Of a stretch of DNA of 64,000 nt, positions 16,673-25,213 are shown one piece after another (position 1 is the first letter of the stretch; every line of letters begins with the position of its first letter). This stretch comes from CAZRXG01 sp964603985. Its GTDB lineage: Bacteria; Chloroflexota; Anaerolineae; Aggregatilineales; UBA3940. Location: the NCBI GenBank assembly GCA_964603985.1, contig CAZRXG010000001.1:62001-126000 (forward strand), in the 5' to 3' direction. The translations under genes and the position numbers were made by a program. The notes beneath the pieces are model-generated. The model was given only the letters and a program-made list of their open reading frames with translations, did not search any database and had not been told where the DNA came from.

Positions 16673-16955
16673 GTAAAAAACACTCCTTGGGGGCACACTT
16701 ACGGCGCAAGCAGATTAAGCCGGACAGTCATGCGGGGTGCTCTGTATGAAACAGGGTGAGTGTAAAAACGCCATTTCCATCAGCGGGCAAGAGGCTCTTT
16801 CTGGGTGTATTTTCGCTGGTCACGGGCATTGGCTACAATTGAAAGGGTTCATTGTGCCGCGAACACAGTGGAACTTACCAATACCACCAAACCCGAAATC
16901 TGTCAATTCGGGGTAGTGCCTTCTCCCTGGGGAAGAGCTTGTGCTTGGCTGAAGG

Positions 16956-19319
16956 ATGATACGTTTTTTCAAGGAGCTGTCGACCGAGGACGAAGCGCTA
17001 TCAGGCAGCAAGGGTTACACACTGGCCCGGCTTTACTGCGCCGGTTATCCCGTACCTGATGGGTTCATCGTTCTGCCGGGGGCATTTGCCGGTGATGATC
17101 TTACCCCTGCTGCGTGGAGGCAGGTCCGTGCGGCGATAGACCGTCTGAAGGAGTCGGGTGATGCTGCGCTGGTCGTACGCTCTTCGGCGTCGGGTGAGGA
17201 CGCCGGTGGTGCTTCGTTCGCGGGCCAATACGAGACCGTGTTACAGGTTCGAACCCCGGAAGAGATACGAGAGGCCATCCGGCGCGTGCGCCGGTCACAG
17301 CGCCAGGAGCGTGTACAGGCATACGGTCAGGCGGTCGGCTTAGAAGGCTCCTGCCGGGTGGCGGTTATTATCCAGCGCATGGTGCAGGCCGATATGGGGG
17401 GAGTCGTTTTCACGGTTAATCCGGTGACCGGCAGCCGCGACTGTATGGTCGGCAACATGGTTTATGGGGGGGCGGGGCAGATGGTGGCCGGGGAAGTCGA
17501 TGCTCTGTCCTTTACCCTGGGCAGGCCGGGCGGTGAGTATGAAGGCCCGGCTGAGCTAAACGCGTTTGCGCCTGAACTGTACCACATGGCCGAACGTCTG
17601 GAGGTAGAGCTTGGCTCTCCGCAGGATATCGAGTGGGCCATTTCAGGGGAGCGGCTCTACCTGCTCCAGAGTCGTCCCATCACGACACTGTGCGGATATG
17701 ATCCCATAACTGGCGAGTGCAACGACTCTCTGACCGGAGACTTCCTCTGGGTAAGCGGCAACTTTGGCGAGGCAGTGCCAGGTGTCATGTCGCCCTACAC
17801 CTGGTCACTCATCAAGATCTACTTCGAGGAAGAACGGACTCTCCACGCCCTGGGCAGACTATACCCTACCATCGGGAACATCTGCGGGCGGTTGTATATG
17901 AATGCCAGCGTGTGGCTATCGGCGTCCGCTGCGATGGGCGCCGACCCTCGAAAGGTAATGGAGGCCTCTGCCTCCATGTATGGTGACGTTCCGAGAGATG
18001 TGAGTATTCCGATTATCCCTGTTTCACTCTGGTGGGTAGTGGGGGGCATCCCCGGCGTTCTACAGGCGAGGCGGCGCTTGAGGGAGCTGGTCGAAGAACT
18101 ACCCGAATTTGCCGAACAGGCCCCCGTGCTCGTCCACGAGATAGAGGGACGTATTCGCGCCGTCGATGACCCGACCGAACTGGCTGCCTTGTGGCGAGAT
18201 ACACTGACTCCACTGCTCCAATGGGCTGCGTTAGTATTGCTGGCCTGCAATTGTGAGCTTCAGAACGCAATCGGCAAGCTGCAAAGAGACATCCAAGGAC
18301 TGGCAGACGTGGAAGACGCCGATGCCCTGCTGTCGGGCTGGAGCACGGTATCGGATCATATTGAGAGCCTTGGCCCCCTGGTGGGGCTGATCAAGATTTT
18401 GCGCGGCGAGATGGACCGCGAGACGTACATCAAGGACTATGGGCACAGAGGGGTGGATGAGTTCGAATTCTCGAAGCCCGGCCAGTGCGAAGACCCGGAC
18501 TGGATAGACCGGCAGTTAGTCGAGGTCGCCGCCAGCGCCGACGAGATCGAAGCAACACTGGCCCGACGGCAAAGAATCCGCGAAGATGCCTGGCAGCAGT
18601 TCGAAGCAGAGCATCCGCAGCAGGCCGAGATGATCAGGCCACACCTGGATCGGGTTTCTCAGGCGATCCATTTACGAGAGAAAACACGCTCGGAGGTGAC
18701 GCGGGTGATGAGGCTGGCACGGGCATTTGCGCTCCGGGCCGGGGCGATCACCGGGCTGGGCGACGACGTTTTCTTCTTATCGATTGAGGAAGTGCTAGCC
18801 GTGTTGGACGGGGTCGATGCTCCGGTTCGGTTTATCCCCGCGCGACGCGAAACAGACGCACGTTACCGCCAACTGCCGCCCCTGCCAGCCGTCATCCGGG
18901 GGCGGTTTGACGCTTTCGAGTGGGCAGCGAACCCGGACCGGCGGCGTGACCTGTTCGATGCCAGCGCCCCGCCGCCTGCGGTCGGCACAGAGACAGTCCG
19001 AGGACTCCCGGCAACTGCCAGCACAGCCGAGGGAAGAGTGCGCGTGCTGGAGAGCCTGGACGAAGCCGAGCAGCTCAGGCCCGGCGAGGTACTGGTAACG
19101 AGCAAGATGAACATCGGCTGGACTATCCTCTTCCCGAAGTGTGCGGCGGTTGTGACGGATGTCGGCGCGCCGCTCTCGCACGCTGCTATTGTGGCCCGCG
19201 AGTTGGGTATCCCTACCGTCGTCAGCTGCGGGAACGCGACCTCGCTCTTGCGTACAGGCACACGGGTTCGTGTGGATGGGACACGGGGCACTGTCAGCAT
19301 CGTGACAGGCGAAAGCTGA
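16956..19319 (+). CDS. PEP-utilising enzyme / rifampicin phosphotransferase-like protein
   Basis: 787 residues with the PEP-synthase domain order. Residues about 1-250 are a PPDK_N ATP-grasp domain (SGSKGYTLARLYCAGYPVPDG, VVRSSASGEDAGGASFAGQY, DIEWAISGERLYLLQSRPI). A long helical middle follows. The C-terminal swivelling domain contains VVTDVGAPLSHAAIVAREL, with the phospho-accepting His at residue 742. The LSHAAIVARE wording is that of rifampicin phosphotransferase-like (Rph) enzymes more than PpsA, whose motif is usually TCHAAI. It would transfer the beta-phosphate of ATP to a small molecule or act as a PEP synthase relative; the substrate is unknown. It is convergent with the RiPP operon, 5 bp from the TfuA stop codon. 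Confidence 0.85.
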   Translation: MIRFFKELSTEDEALSGSKGYTLARLYCAGYPVPDGFIVLPGAFAGDDLTPAAWRQVRAAIDRLKESGDAALVVRSSASGEDAGGASFAGQYETVLQVRTPEEIREAIRRVRRSQRQERVQAYGQAVGLEGSCRVAVIIQRMVQADMGGVVFTVNPVTGSRDCMVGNMVYGGAGQMVAGEVDALSFTLGRPGGEYEGPAELNAFAPELYHMAERLEVELGSPQDIEWAISGERLYLLQSRPITTLCGYDPITGECNDSLTGDFLWVSGNFGEAVPGVMSPYTWSLIKIYFEEERTLHALGRLYPTIGNICGRLYMNASVWLSASAAMGADPRKVMEASASMYGDVPRDVSIPIIPVSLWWVVGGIPGVLQARRRLRELVEELPEFAEQAPVLVHEIEGRIRAVDDPTELAALWRDTLTPLLQWAALVLLACNCELQNAIGKLQRDIQGLADVEDADALLSGWSTVSDHIESLGPLVGLIKILRGEMDRETYIKDYGHRGVDEFEFSKPGQCEDPDWIDRQLVEVAASADEIEATLARRQRIREDAWQQFEAEHPQQAEMIRPHLDRVSQAIHLREKTRSEVTRVMRLARAFALRAGAITGLGDDVFFLSIEEVLAVLDGVDAPVRFIPARRETDARYRQLPPLPAVIRGRFDAFEWAANPDRRRDLFDASAPPPAVGTETVRGLPATASTAEGRVRVLESLDEAEQLRPGEVLVTSKMNIGWTILFPKCAAVVTDVGAPLSHAAIVARELGIPTVVSCGNATSLLRTGTRVRVDGTRGTVSIVTGES

Positions 19320-19324
19320 TCGAA

Positions 19325-20758
19325 TCAAGCGTTGTCCGATTCACGGGAGTTGCCTTCCTGGCCCGGAGAGTCCCCGGAGGCCGAGGAGGTGGCTCCTTCA
19401 GTCACGCCGATGATGTAGTCTCTGGCAAGTTTTGCCCTCAGCAGCTCAAGCCAGAGATGTCGTGAACTGTCGAAGCCAGCTTCTTCGAGCCAGATTGGGT
19501 AGTGCACATCCATGTGACAGTCGGTCGTCTGGAGATGCTCAACCAGCAACTGCTCTATCTGGATGTGATTGTGATCGGTCTGGAGGAAGAAGGGGTAGTG
19601 ATCGTGGAGGATCTTCTCCTGCCGGGCGGCTTTATCCGCCCACTCCACGTACCGGTTCTCCAGCCGCAGGGTGTCCAGCAAAGCCCTGACGCTCCCTTTC
19701 AGGTGCAGCTTGGTCATCAGCCACCTTTGAAGCCTGCGACACAGCGCCTGCTCACGCATCAAGTCGTTGAACTCTGCTTCGCTCAGGTCGTTCTCGGCCA
19801 GCCAGTCGTGGAACTGCTCTGTCTTTCTCAGACCGTGCCCGATGCGGAAGCGGCGGACTTCGTCGGCAACAGCCTGCTCTGTCACTTCGACCTGTAAGGT
19901 CTCGGCCAGGATGAGCACCAAAACCCGGTTGAGCGCATTGAAGTTGAAGGTCAGGAAGTCGGGCAAATGGAGGGCAACATAGCTGGCGATTGCGCCCAGG
20001 GGTACGTCAAACCCGTTGTGGGGCACAGTTCGATCACGGTCGTAAAGTGCCTCGAAGAGATGGGATCGAGTCAGGGAGAAGTCTACCTCTAAGGGGGGGA
20101 GGGTCTCCGGCAGAGTCTTGATCGTTTCAAGCAGCTCGACGGTATCCTGTTTTTTCACGTCGACGTAGCTGCCCTCGACAAACTCCTCAAGGGCGTCGAT
20201 TGTTTCCTGTGGCATGCCATCACCGGCGGCCCGGCGGAAGATCAGTGGGAAAGATCGCTCCGGGTAGTAGAGTGCCTTGGCAATGCCGACCAGTTTTTCG
20301 GCAGTTGCCGCGTCGATTACCTCTCCTTCGACGGCGCGTTTCAGGGTCATGCGAATGTTGACCATCGGGACCGAGAGGGGAAGATAGCCATCCTGGGCTG
20401 TGCCATGCACCAGCGCGACCTCGTCGTCATCGGTCAATTCGCCGCTTTTGTACATCTGGTAAATTTTGCCGACCCCGACCATGCCAAATACATCGGTTTC
20501 GGCAGCCCGCAAGGCTCCCATGCTGCTTGAGCCGTAGACTCGCACGCCCTGCTCAAGCGCATAGAGGATCTCTTTGTGCCACACCGCCAGTGACTGGGAG
20601 AAGACGCCGTCGACCAGGCCGATGACATCCGGCCTATGGGTGGTGACTGCGCTCAGGAGATCGGCCTGGCCTGCCGGTGGGAGATACATGGCATCCGGCA
20701 GGATAGCTTTTGCTTCGTGTATGGGCAGGCTTGGTCCAAGAAAGATAAGAACTTTCAT
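19325..20758 (-). CDS. TfuA-family protein with long C-terminal extension
   Basis: 477 residues. Residues about 1-220 are a TfuA domain (KVLIFLGPSLPIHEAKAILP, PPAGQADLLSAV, VIGLVDGVFSQSLAVWHKEI, YGSSSMGALRAAE). TfuA proteins partner YcaO enzymes in peptide backbone thioamidation, and here the gene overlaps the YcaO stop by ATGA. Residues about 225-455 are an extra domain not part of TfuA. It includes EVTEQAVADEVRRFRIGHG and WLAENDLSEAEFNDLMREQA, a helical pattern reminiscent of SurA/PpiC-type chaperone N-domains, and may bind the peptide substrate; that is inference. The C-terminus is a short polar, Ser-rich tail. It is the last gene of the operon. Confidence 0.88.
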   Translation of the reverse strand: MKVLIFLGPSLPIHEAKAILPDAMYLPPAGQADLLSAVTTHRPDVIGLVDGVFSQSLAVWHKEILYALEQGVRVYGSSSMGALRAAETDVFGMVGVGKIYQMYKSGELTDDDEVALVHGTAQDGYLPLSVPMVNIRMTLKRAVEGEVIDAATAEKLVGIAKALYYPERSFPLIFRRAAGDGMPQETIDALEEFVEGSYVDVKKQDTVELLETIKTLPETLPPLEVDFSLTRSHLFEALYDRDRTVPHNGFDVPLGAIASYVALHLPDFLTFNFNALNRVLVLILAETLQVEVTEQAVADEVRRFRIGHGLRKTEQFHDWLAENDLSEAEFNDLMREQALCRRLQRWLMTKLHLKGSVRALLDTLRLENRYVEWADKAARQEKILHDHYPFFLQTDHNHIQIEQLLVEHLQTTDCHMDVHYPIWLEEAGFDSSRHLWLELLRAKLARDYIIGVTEGATSSASGDSPGQEGNSRESDNA

Positions 20759-22047
20759 GATGTCTCACGTATTCCTTCTGCTGCTTTGCGTAAAAAGCTG
20801 GTGGCCCGGTGTCCCGGCTTGAAGAAGTTCATCCCTTTGTATCCTTCCAGGCCCGGCACTATAACGCGGACGACGCTCAGGTCGAAGCCCGGCAGGGTCA
20901 GGTCGTAGACAATCACCTGCTCCAGCCCGGCCCGGCGAAGCTTCTCGATCAGCACCCTGATGTCGCCTTCAAACGTTGCCGTAGCTTCCGAGGTTCGCTC
21001 GCGGGCGTCAACAATCGCCGGGATCTCATCCAGCACAAGGCTCCTGGCTGTGGTGTCGCCCTTCTTCAGGAGACTGCGTGTGTGCCGGAAGGCATCATCA
21101 CGCACCCCCGCAATGAAAACCAGACGAGCCTGTACCGCTTCGGTCAGGGCACGCAGCATCGCAATTTCAGGGTCGAGGTGGGCCCCATATCCCTTATATG
21201 ATCCCAGGCCGTGTGGTTCCCGGTCGTAGAGCCAGGCCATGTAGGTTGGCACCTGGGTGTCAACAGTACAATCGAAGAGGATCGGCTGTACCTGCGCTGC
21301 CTCGAACTGGGCCAGCACTTCGCGCACCGTGGGATATTCAATCGTCTCCAGACGCACTTTGGGCAAGGGAATGTTGGTGAAGAAGGCGCTAATCGCAAGT
21401 TCCCAGGCCGTGGTCGCGTCGCGCTCGATGACTTCCAGCAGCCCGGACGTGATAGCCTCAAGCAGATGGTTGCCGGAGGCCAGACCGTTGCTCGTCGATT
21501 GGAAGGAGCCGAGTTCGGAGAGAGGCCATTCAAAGCGCCTCATGAAGACCAAGATGGCCGGCGCGGCGGCTTCCTGCTGGTTGGCTATGTCCCAACCCAT
21601 GACCCAACGTGTGGGCCGATGCACGCTGAAGACGTTGTTCTTCACAAATGGGAAATCGGCTATCGGAGCGACGTTGTAGCCTGCGTTTACCACCTCCGAG
21701 TAGGACAGGTATATCTCCGGCAGATTGGCCTTTTCGCCGTGGTAACGCTCGATAGCCTCCATCACCGCCGAGACCTTGGCCGCCGTCAGTGTGTAACCTT
21801 TGCCTATGGCAGCCGCAAGATAGCCGGAGTTAGGGAACGTTGCAAGCGCCACCGGGACACCAATTCTGTCCAGCCCGGTGATGTCGGCCAGGCGGGTCAG
21901 CCCGATTGTTGAGAAGCTGGGTTCAGCACGTGCCAGCGTCTCCGCTGGCGAACAGGTGCGGTGTGTGCCCCGCGTGAAGTGCTTCGCAGCCGTGTAAGGT
22001 TGATCCCGGTAGGCAATGGGTTGCGTGTCTATCGGTTTGTGGGCCAT
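20755..22047 (-). CDS. YcaO-domain protein, thioamide- or azoline-forming
   Basis: 430 residues. The YcaO ATP-binding signature is intact in three blocks: GKGYTLTAAKVSAVMEAIER near residue 85, LLEVIERDATTAW near residue 205, and ALTEAVQARLVFIAGVRDD near residue 285. The C-terminus lacks the proline-rich tail of azoline-forming YcaO proteins, and no E1-like partner is encoded nearby. Together with the TfuA gene (ATGA overlap), this favours thioamide formation by ATP-dependent backbone activation. It is paralogous to the YcaO half of the gene upstream (shared GLASGNH, LDPEIAMLRALTEA, VIVPGLEGYK). The ATG at 22047 is preferred to the GTG at 22056. Cytoplasmic. Confidence 0.92.
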   Translation of the reverse strand: MAHKPIDTQPIAYRDQPYTAAKHFTRGTHRTCSPAETLARAEPSFSTIGLTRLADITGLDRIGVPVALATFPNSGYLAAAIGKGYTLTAAKVSAVMEAIERYHGEKANLPEIYLSYSEVVNAGYNVAPIADFPFVKNNVFSVHRPTRWVMGWDIANQQEAAAPAILVFMRRFEWPLSELGSFQSTSNGLASGNHLLEAITSGLLEVIERDATTAWELAISAFFTNIPLPKVRLETIEYPTVREVLAQFEAAQVQPILFDCTVDTQVPTYMAWLYDREPHGLGSYKGYGAHLDPEIAMLRALTEAVQARLVFIAGVRDDAFRHTRSLLKKGDTTARSLVLDEIPAIVDARERTSEATATFEGDIRVLIEKLRRAGLEQVIVYDLTLPGFDLSVVRVIVPGLEGYKGMNFFKPGHRATSFLRKAAEGIRETS

Positions 22048-22102
22048 GTAAATCACCCAGGTTTCTACGTCTTAGACGTACACAGAGGTCATGGTGACCA
22101 AG

Positions 22103-24274
22103 TCAGGATAAAGGGGCTTCGTCGGCGGTGCCAGTCCGAATTACACTCTCCGATGCCGCCCGTAGCAGGTCGCGCTTCTGCTTGAGAAAAGTCTGGGCAC
22201 GCGGGCCGGGCCTGTAATAGTTAAACTTGTAACCTTCGAGGCCGGGGACGATAACCCGGACGACACTGATGTCGAAACCGGGCAGAGTCAGGTCGAAGAC
22301 GATCACCTGCTCCAGCCCGACCTGCTTGAGACGATCCAGGATGATGTGGACATCACCCTCGAGCGTTGGAGCGGCGCTGGCACGCTGCCTTTGGGCGTCC
22401 ACCGTCGTGGGGATGGCTTCCAGGCTTTTGATCTGAGAGGCACAGTCGCCTTTTTGGGTTACCATGATGCAGTGACGAAAGTGCTCATCACGTGATCCGG
22501 CAATGCCTACGACGCGGCTCTGGGCAGCTTCCGTCAGGGCGCGCAGCATGGCGATCTCAGGGTCGAGGTGCGTTCCCTGGCCTCCAGACACACCGACGCC
22601 GCGTGCCACCTTATCGTAGAGGAGGGCCTGGTAGGTGGGAATCCCCACATCGTTGGTGACATCGAACAGGAGCACCTGCACCTGTGCTGCCTCGTAACAT
22701 TCCAATAACTCCTGCACCGCCGGTGCCTCGATGGTGTCCAGCCGCACGCGGGGCGGGGGCATTCCCAACACCCCCCAGGCGAGCTGGTGGCAGGTTGCAG
22801 CGTCACGCTCAACAAGCTCGCAAAGTGCCGCCACCAGTGCTTCCAGAAAATGGTTGCCAGATGCCAGGCCGTTTGATCCCATCTGGAAGTTCACGGTCAC
22901 TCCTATCACCTCCTCGACGGAGTGCAGCACCACCAGTTGGAAAGGCACAGCGACTTCCCGCTCCTTGATCAGATCCCAGCCCACGACCCAGCGTTCCGGT
23001 AGGTGTGCGCTGAAGATCGACTCCTTGGTCAGCGGCAGGTATTCGGGCGGGATGACCGGGTATTTCTGCCTCACTTGCTCGTATGACAGGAACAACTCAG
23101 GCAGTTTCATGTTTTCCGCGTGGTAGGCCTCGATGCTCTCCATGACACCGGACGCCATGGCCGCCTCCGGCGTAAGCCCTTTGCCGGTGGAGTTTGAGAG
23201 CGTCGGCGAGTTGGGGCGCAGGACGAGCATCACCGGAAGGCCGATCCGATCCAGGCCGGTGATGCTCGCCAGGCGGGTGATACCTACCCTTTCGAAGTAC
23301 GGATGGATGCGCTCTAGAGTCTGTTCAGGTGGGCAGACCCGGTGCGTGCCACGCAAAAATGTCTTATCGGCAGTATAAGGCTGCCCACGAAAGTAAATGG
23401 CCGCTGGGTCTCTCTCCTGGGAGGGTGTCGTCTCTGCGATATCCTGCACTTCGACCGGACGCTCGTCGGACATTTTTTCTCCATGACTGAGTTTTGCTTG
23501 TATAACCAGGCTGGCGTTACGGGCTTCTGGCCTGCCTGCCGTTTGGCCGAAGAGAGGCCGCAACCGTTCTGGATACTGCCGCAGAATAGGCCAGACCTCA
23601 ACCAGCTTGACCCCCAGAGCAGCTACGTCCCACTCGTCGTTAACCATCCACTTCAGAGGCACGCCCATTTCCTCTGCAATGCGAGCTTCGCCGGTGCGCA
23701 CTATCCGGCCCGGCACGTCGAGCAGCAACGTCGCACCGGGGAAGCGCCCGCGCATGTGCCTGACAAGGTCCCGGCTCTCTGTCTGGCTGAAGAACATGAA
23801 AAGTCCCTCGGCGATGAACAGGGTATCTTGCGGCACCGCTTCGGGGAGCCTGTCCGGCCAGCCACACTCTAACACGGAGCAGGCAATAGTGCTGTACGTG
23901 TCTGCCTCCGGAGCGAGTTGGCGGCGTATGTCGATCACATCCGGTAGATCCAGCGCGACCCAGCGTGCTTGCTGCGTCCCGATGCGGTAGGCACGTGTAG
24001 ATAACCCGGCCCCCAGTTCAACGATCAGCGGCGCGTTGTGCGTCCCGATGAAATCACGCGTCGCATCATCAAGGACGCGGGTGCGAATGGCGATGGCGAC
24101 CTGGAAGGCGGGCGAATACCACGACGCGGTGTCTTCGTGCCGCGCGACCAGACTGTACCACTCGGCGGCCTTTTCGTCCCTGAACAGCGCGTCCGGACGG
24201 GAGTGCTCCTCCGCGCGTGGCCGCAGCGTCCAGATCATGGTACGGGTCACTCCCTTGAGCTTCTTTGTATTCAT
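22103..24274 (-). CDS. Methyltransferase-YcaO fusion protein
   Basis: 723 residues in one uninterrupted frame. Residues about 1-265 are a leucine carboxyl methyltransferase/TcmP-like SAM enzyme: LIVELGAGLSTRAYRIG (SAM-binding motif I), VALDLPDVIDIRRQL, and TLFIAEGLFMFFSQTESRDL. Residues about 290-715 are a complete YcaO domain with GKGLTPEAAMASGVMESIEA, LCELVERDAATCHQ and LTEAAQSRVVGIAGSRDEHF, so its ATP site also appears intact. The fusion suggests methylation of the same peptide, for instance at the C-terminal carboxylate, coupled to backbone modification. The ATG at 24274 lies 5 bp after the GNAT stop; the ATG at 24238 is the alternative. 46-55 bp separate it from the next YcaO gene. Confidence 0.9.
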   Translation of the reverse strand: MNTKKLKGVTRTMIWTLRPRAEEHSRPDALFRDEKAAEWYSLVARHEDTASWYSPAFQVAIAIRTRVLDDATRDFIGTHNAPLIVELGAGLSTRAYRIGTQQARWVALDLPDVIDIRRQLAPEADTYSTIACSVLECGWPDRLPEAVPQDTLFIAEGLFMFFSQTESRDLVRHMRGRFPGATLLLDVPGRIVRTGEARIAEEMGVPLKWMVNDEWDVAALGVKLVEVWPILRQYPERLRPLFGQTAGRPEARNASLVIQAKLSHGEKMSDERPVEVQDIAETTPSQERDPAAIYFRGQPYTADKTFLRGTHRVCPPEQTLERIHPYFERVGITRLASITGLDRIGLPVMLVLRPNSPTLSNSTGKGLTPEAAMASGVMESIEAYHAENMKLPELFLSYEQVRQKYPVIPPEYLPLTKESIFSAHLPERWVVGWDLIKEREVAVPFQLVVLHSVEEVIGVTVNFQMGSNGLASGNHFLEALVAALCELVERDAATCHQLAWGVLGMPPPRVRLDTIEAPAVQELLECYEAAQVQVLLFDVTNDVGIPTYQALLYDKVARGVGVSGGQGTHLDPEIAMLRALTEAAQSRVVGIAGSRDEHFRHCIMVTQKGDCASQIKSLEAIPTTVDAQRQRASAAPTLEGDVHIILDRLKQVGLEQVIVFDLTLPGFDISVVRVIVPGLEGYKFNYYRPGPRAQTFLKQKRDLLRAASESVIRTGTADEAPLS

Positions 24275-24279
24275 CGGGT

Positions 24280-25191
24280 TTACAGGCCGTCCTCGGCCAG
24301 GTTTTTGCGGGACTTCATGACATTGCAGATGGTGGCCAGTTCGCCAAAACGCCGCACGGCCCACTTCCGGATGGGGCTGTCCGGCTTGAAGAGGAAGAGG
24401 AAGTTGTAGATACCGGCCTGTCCCTGCAGCCGGATGGCCTCGGTGATGAGCATGAACGCGGCGCTCACGCTGCGTGCTTCCTCACTGATGAACAACGGCG
24501 TGTAACGGATCGTCTCAGGCCCAATGCGGTGATTGACCAGCCAGCCGACCACCTCACCTTGATAGTGCAGCCCCAGGCTGTTGATCGGTTCCATGATCTC
24601 TTCTTCTCTGAAAGGCGACAGTTCCTCCGGATACCACGGTCCTGCTGCCTGCCGCTGCACGATGGTCTCACGTTCCTCTGCCGTCAGCTCAGACCAGAGG
24701 AATATCTCATAACCGGGCGGCAGAGTGCGCTCCCTCTTCATCCACTCCGATTCGACCACCGCCCGCCCGGCCTCGTCCGAGCCGCTGATCAAGACCAAGT
24801 CAACTTCGGGTTCAGGCCACCGGTTCCGCGCCAGAACTGCTTCGAGCGCCCCGGCTGCGGGGAGGTCTTCGCGATAGGACAGGTCAATGCATTGGCATGA
24901 GCTTTCTGCCAGGGCTTCCTCAAGGCAGGTAAGCAGGCCTGAGCCTACGCCAATGTTGCGATGCTCCTTCTTAACGTAGATGGAGAGCACCTGCGCGGAA
25001 TGACCATTGGAGCTTGTGCGTGCCAGCGCCAGACCGACCACTTCCTCCCCGTGTCGTGCTTCAACTGCCACTATGGAAGGATCCTCTGCCAGTGCTTTCA
25101 GGAGAGAGCAAAAGCGAGGGAAGGTCATGGTGTAATATACGAGTTGTTCAAGCCCGGAGGGCAGACAGTTCAGGCGGTGATAGGAGTACAT
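24280..25191 (-). CDS. GNAT-family acetyltransferase, apparently two GNAT-like halves
   Basis: 303 residues. The first half (about 35-150) has a clear GNAT acetyl-CoA motif, VLSIYVKKEHRNIGVGSGLL, with R/Q-x-x-G-x-G/A replaced as RNIGVG. The second half (about 160-290) has GNAT-like strands (LGLHYQGEVVGWLVNHR, ISEEARSVSAAFMLITEAIR) but no recognisable pyrophosphate loop, so it is probably a degenerate second copy. The gene lies between the exporter genes and the modification enzymes, with 22 bp before it and 5 bp after it. It may therefore acetylate the peptide or provide self-protection; this is inferred from position only. Confidence 0.8.
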   Translation of the reverse strand: MYSYHRLNCLPSGLEQLVYYTMTFPRFCSLLKALAEDPSIVAVEARHGEEVVGLALARTSSNGHSAQVLSIYVKKEHRNIGVGSGLLTCLEEALAESSCQCIDLSYREDLPAAGALEAVLARNRWPEPEVDLVLISGSDEAGRAVVESEWMKRERTLPPGYEIFLWSELTAEERETIVQRQAAGPWYPEELSPFREEEIMEPINSLGLHYQGEVVGWLVNHRIGPETIRYTPLFISEEARSVSAAFMLITEAIRLQGQAGIYNFLFLFKPDSPIRKWAVRRFGELATICNVMKSRKNLAEDGL

Positions 25192-25213
25192 GTGCTACCT
25201 GTTCGGTGGCTGT

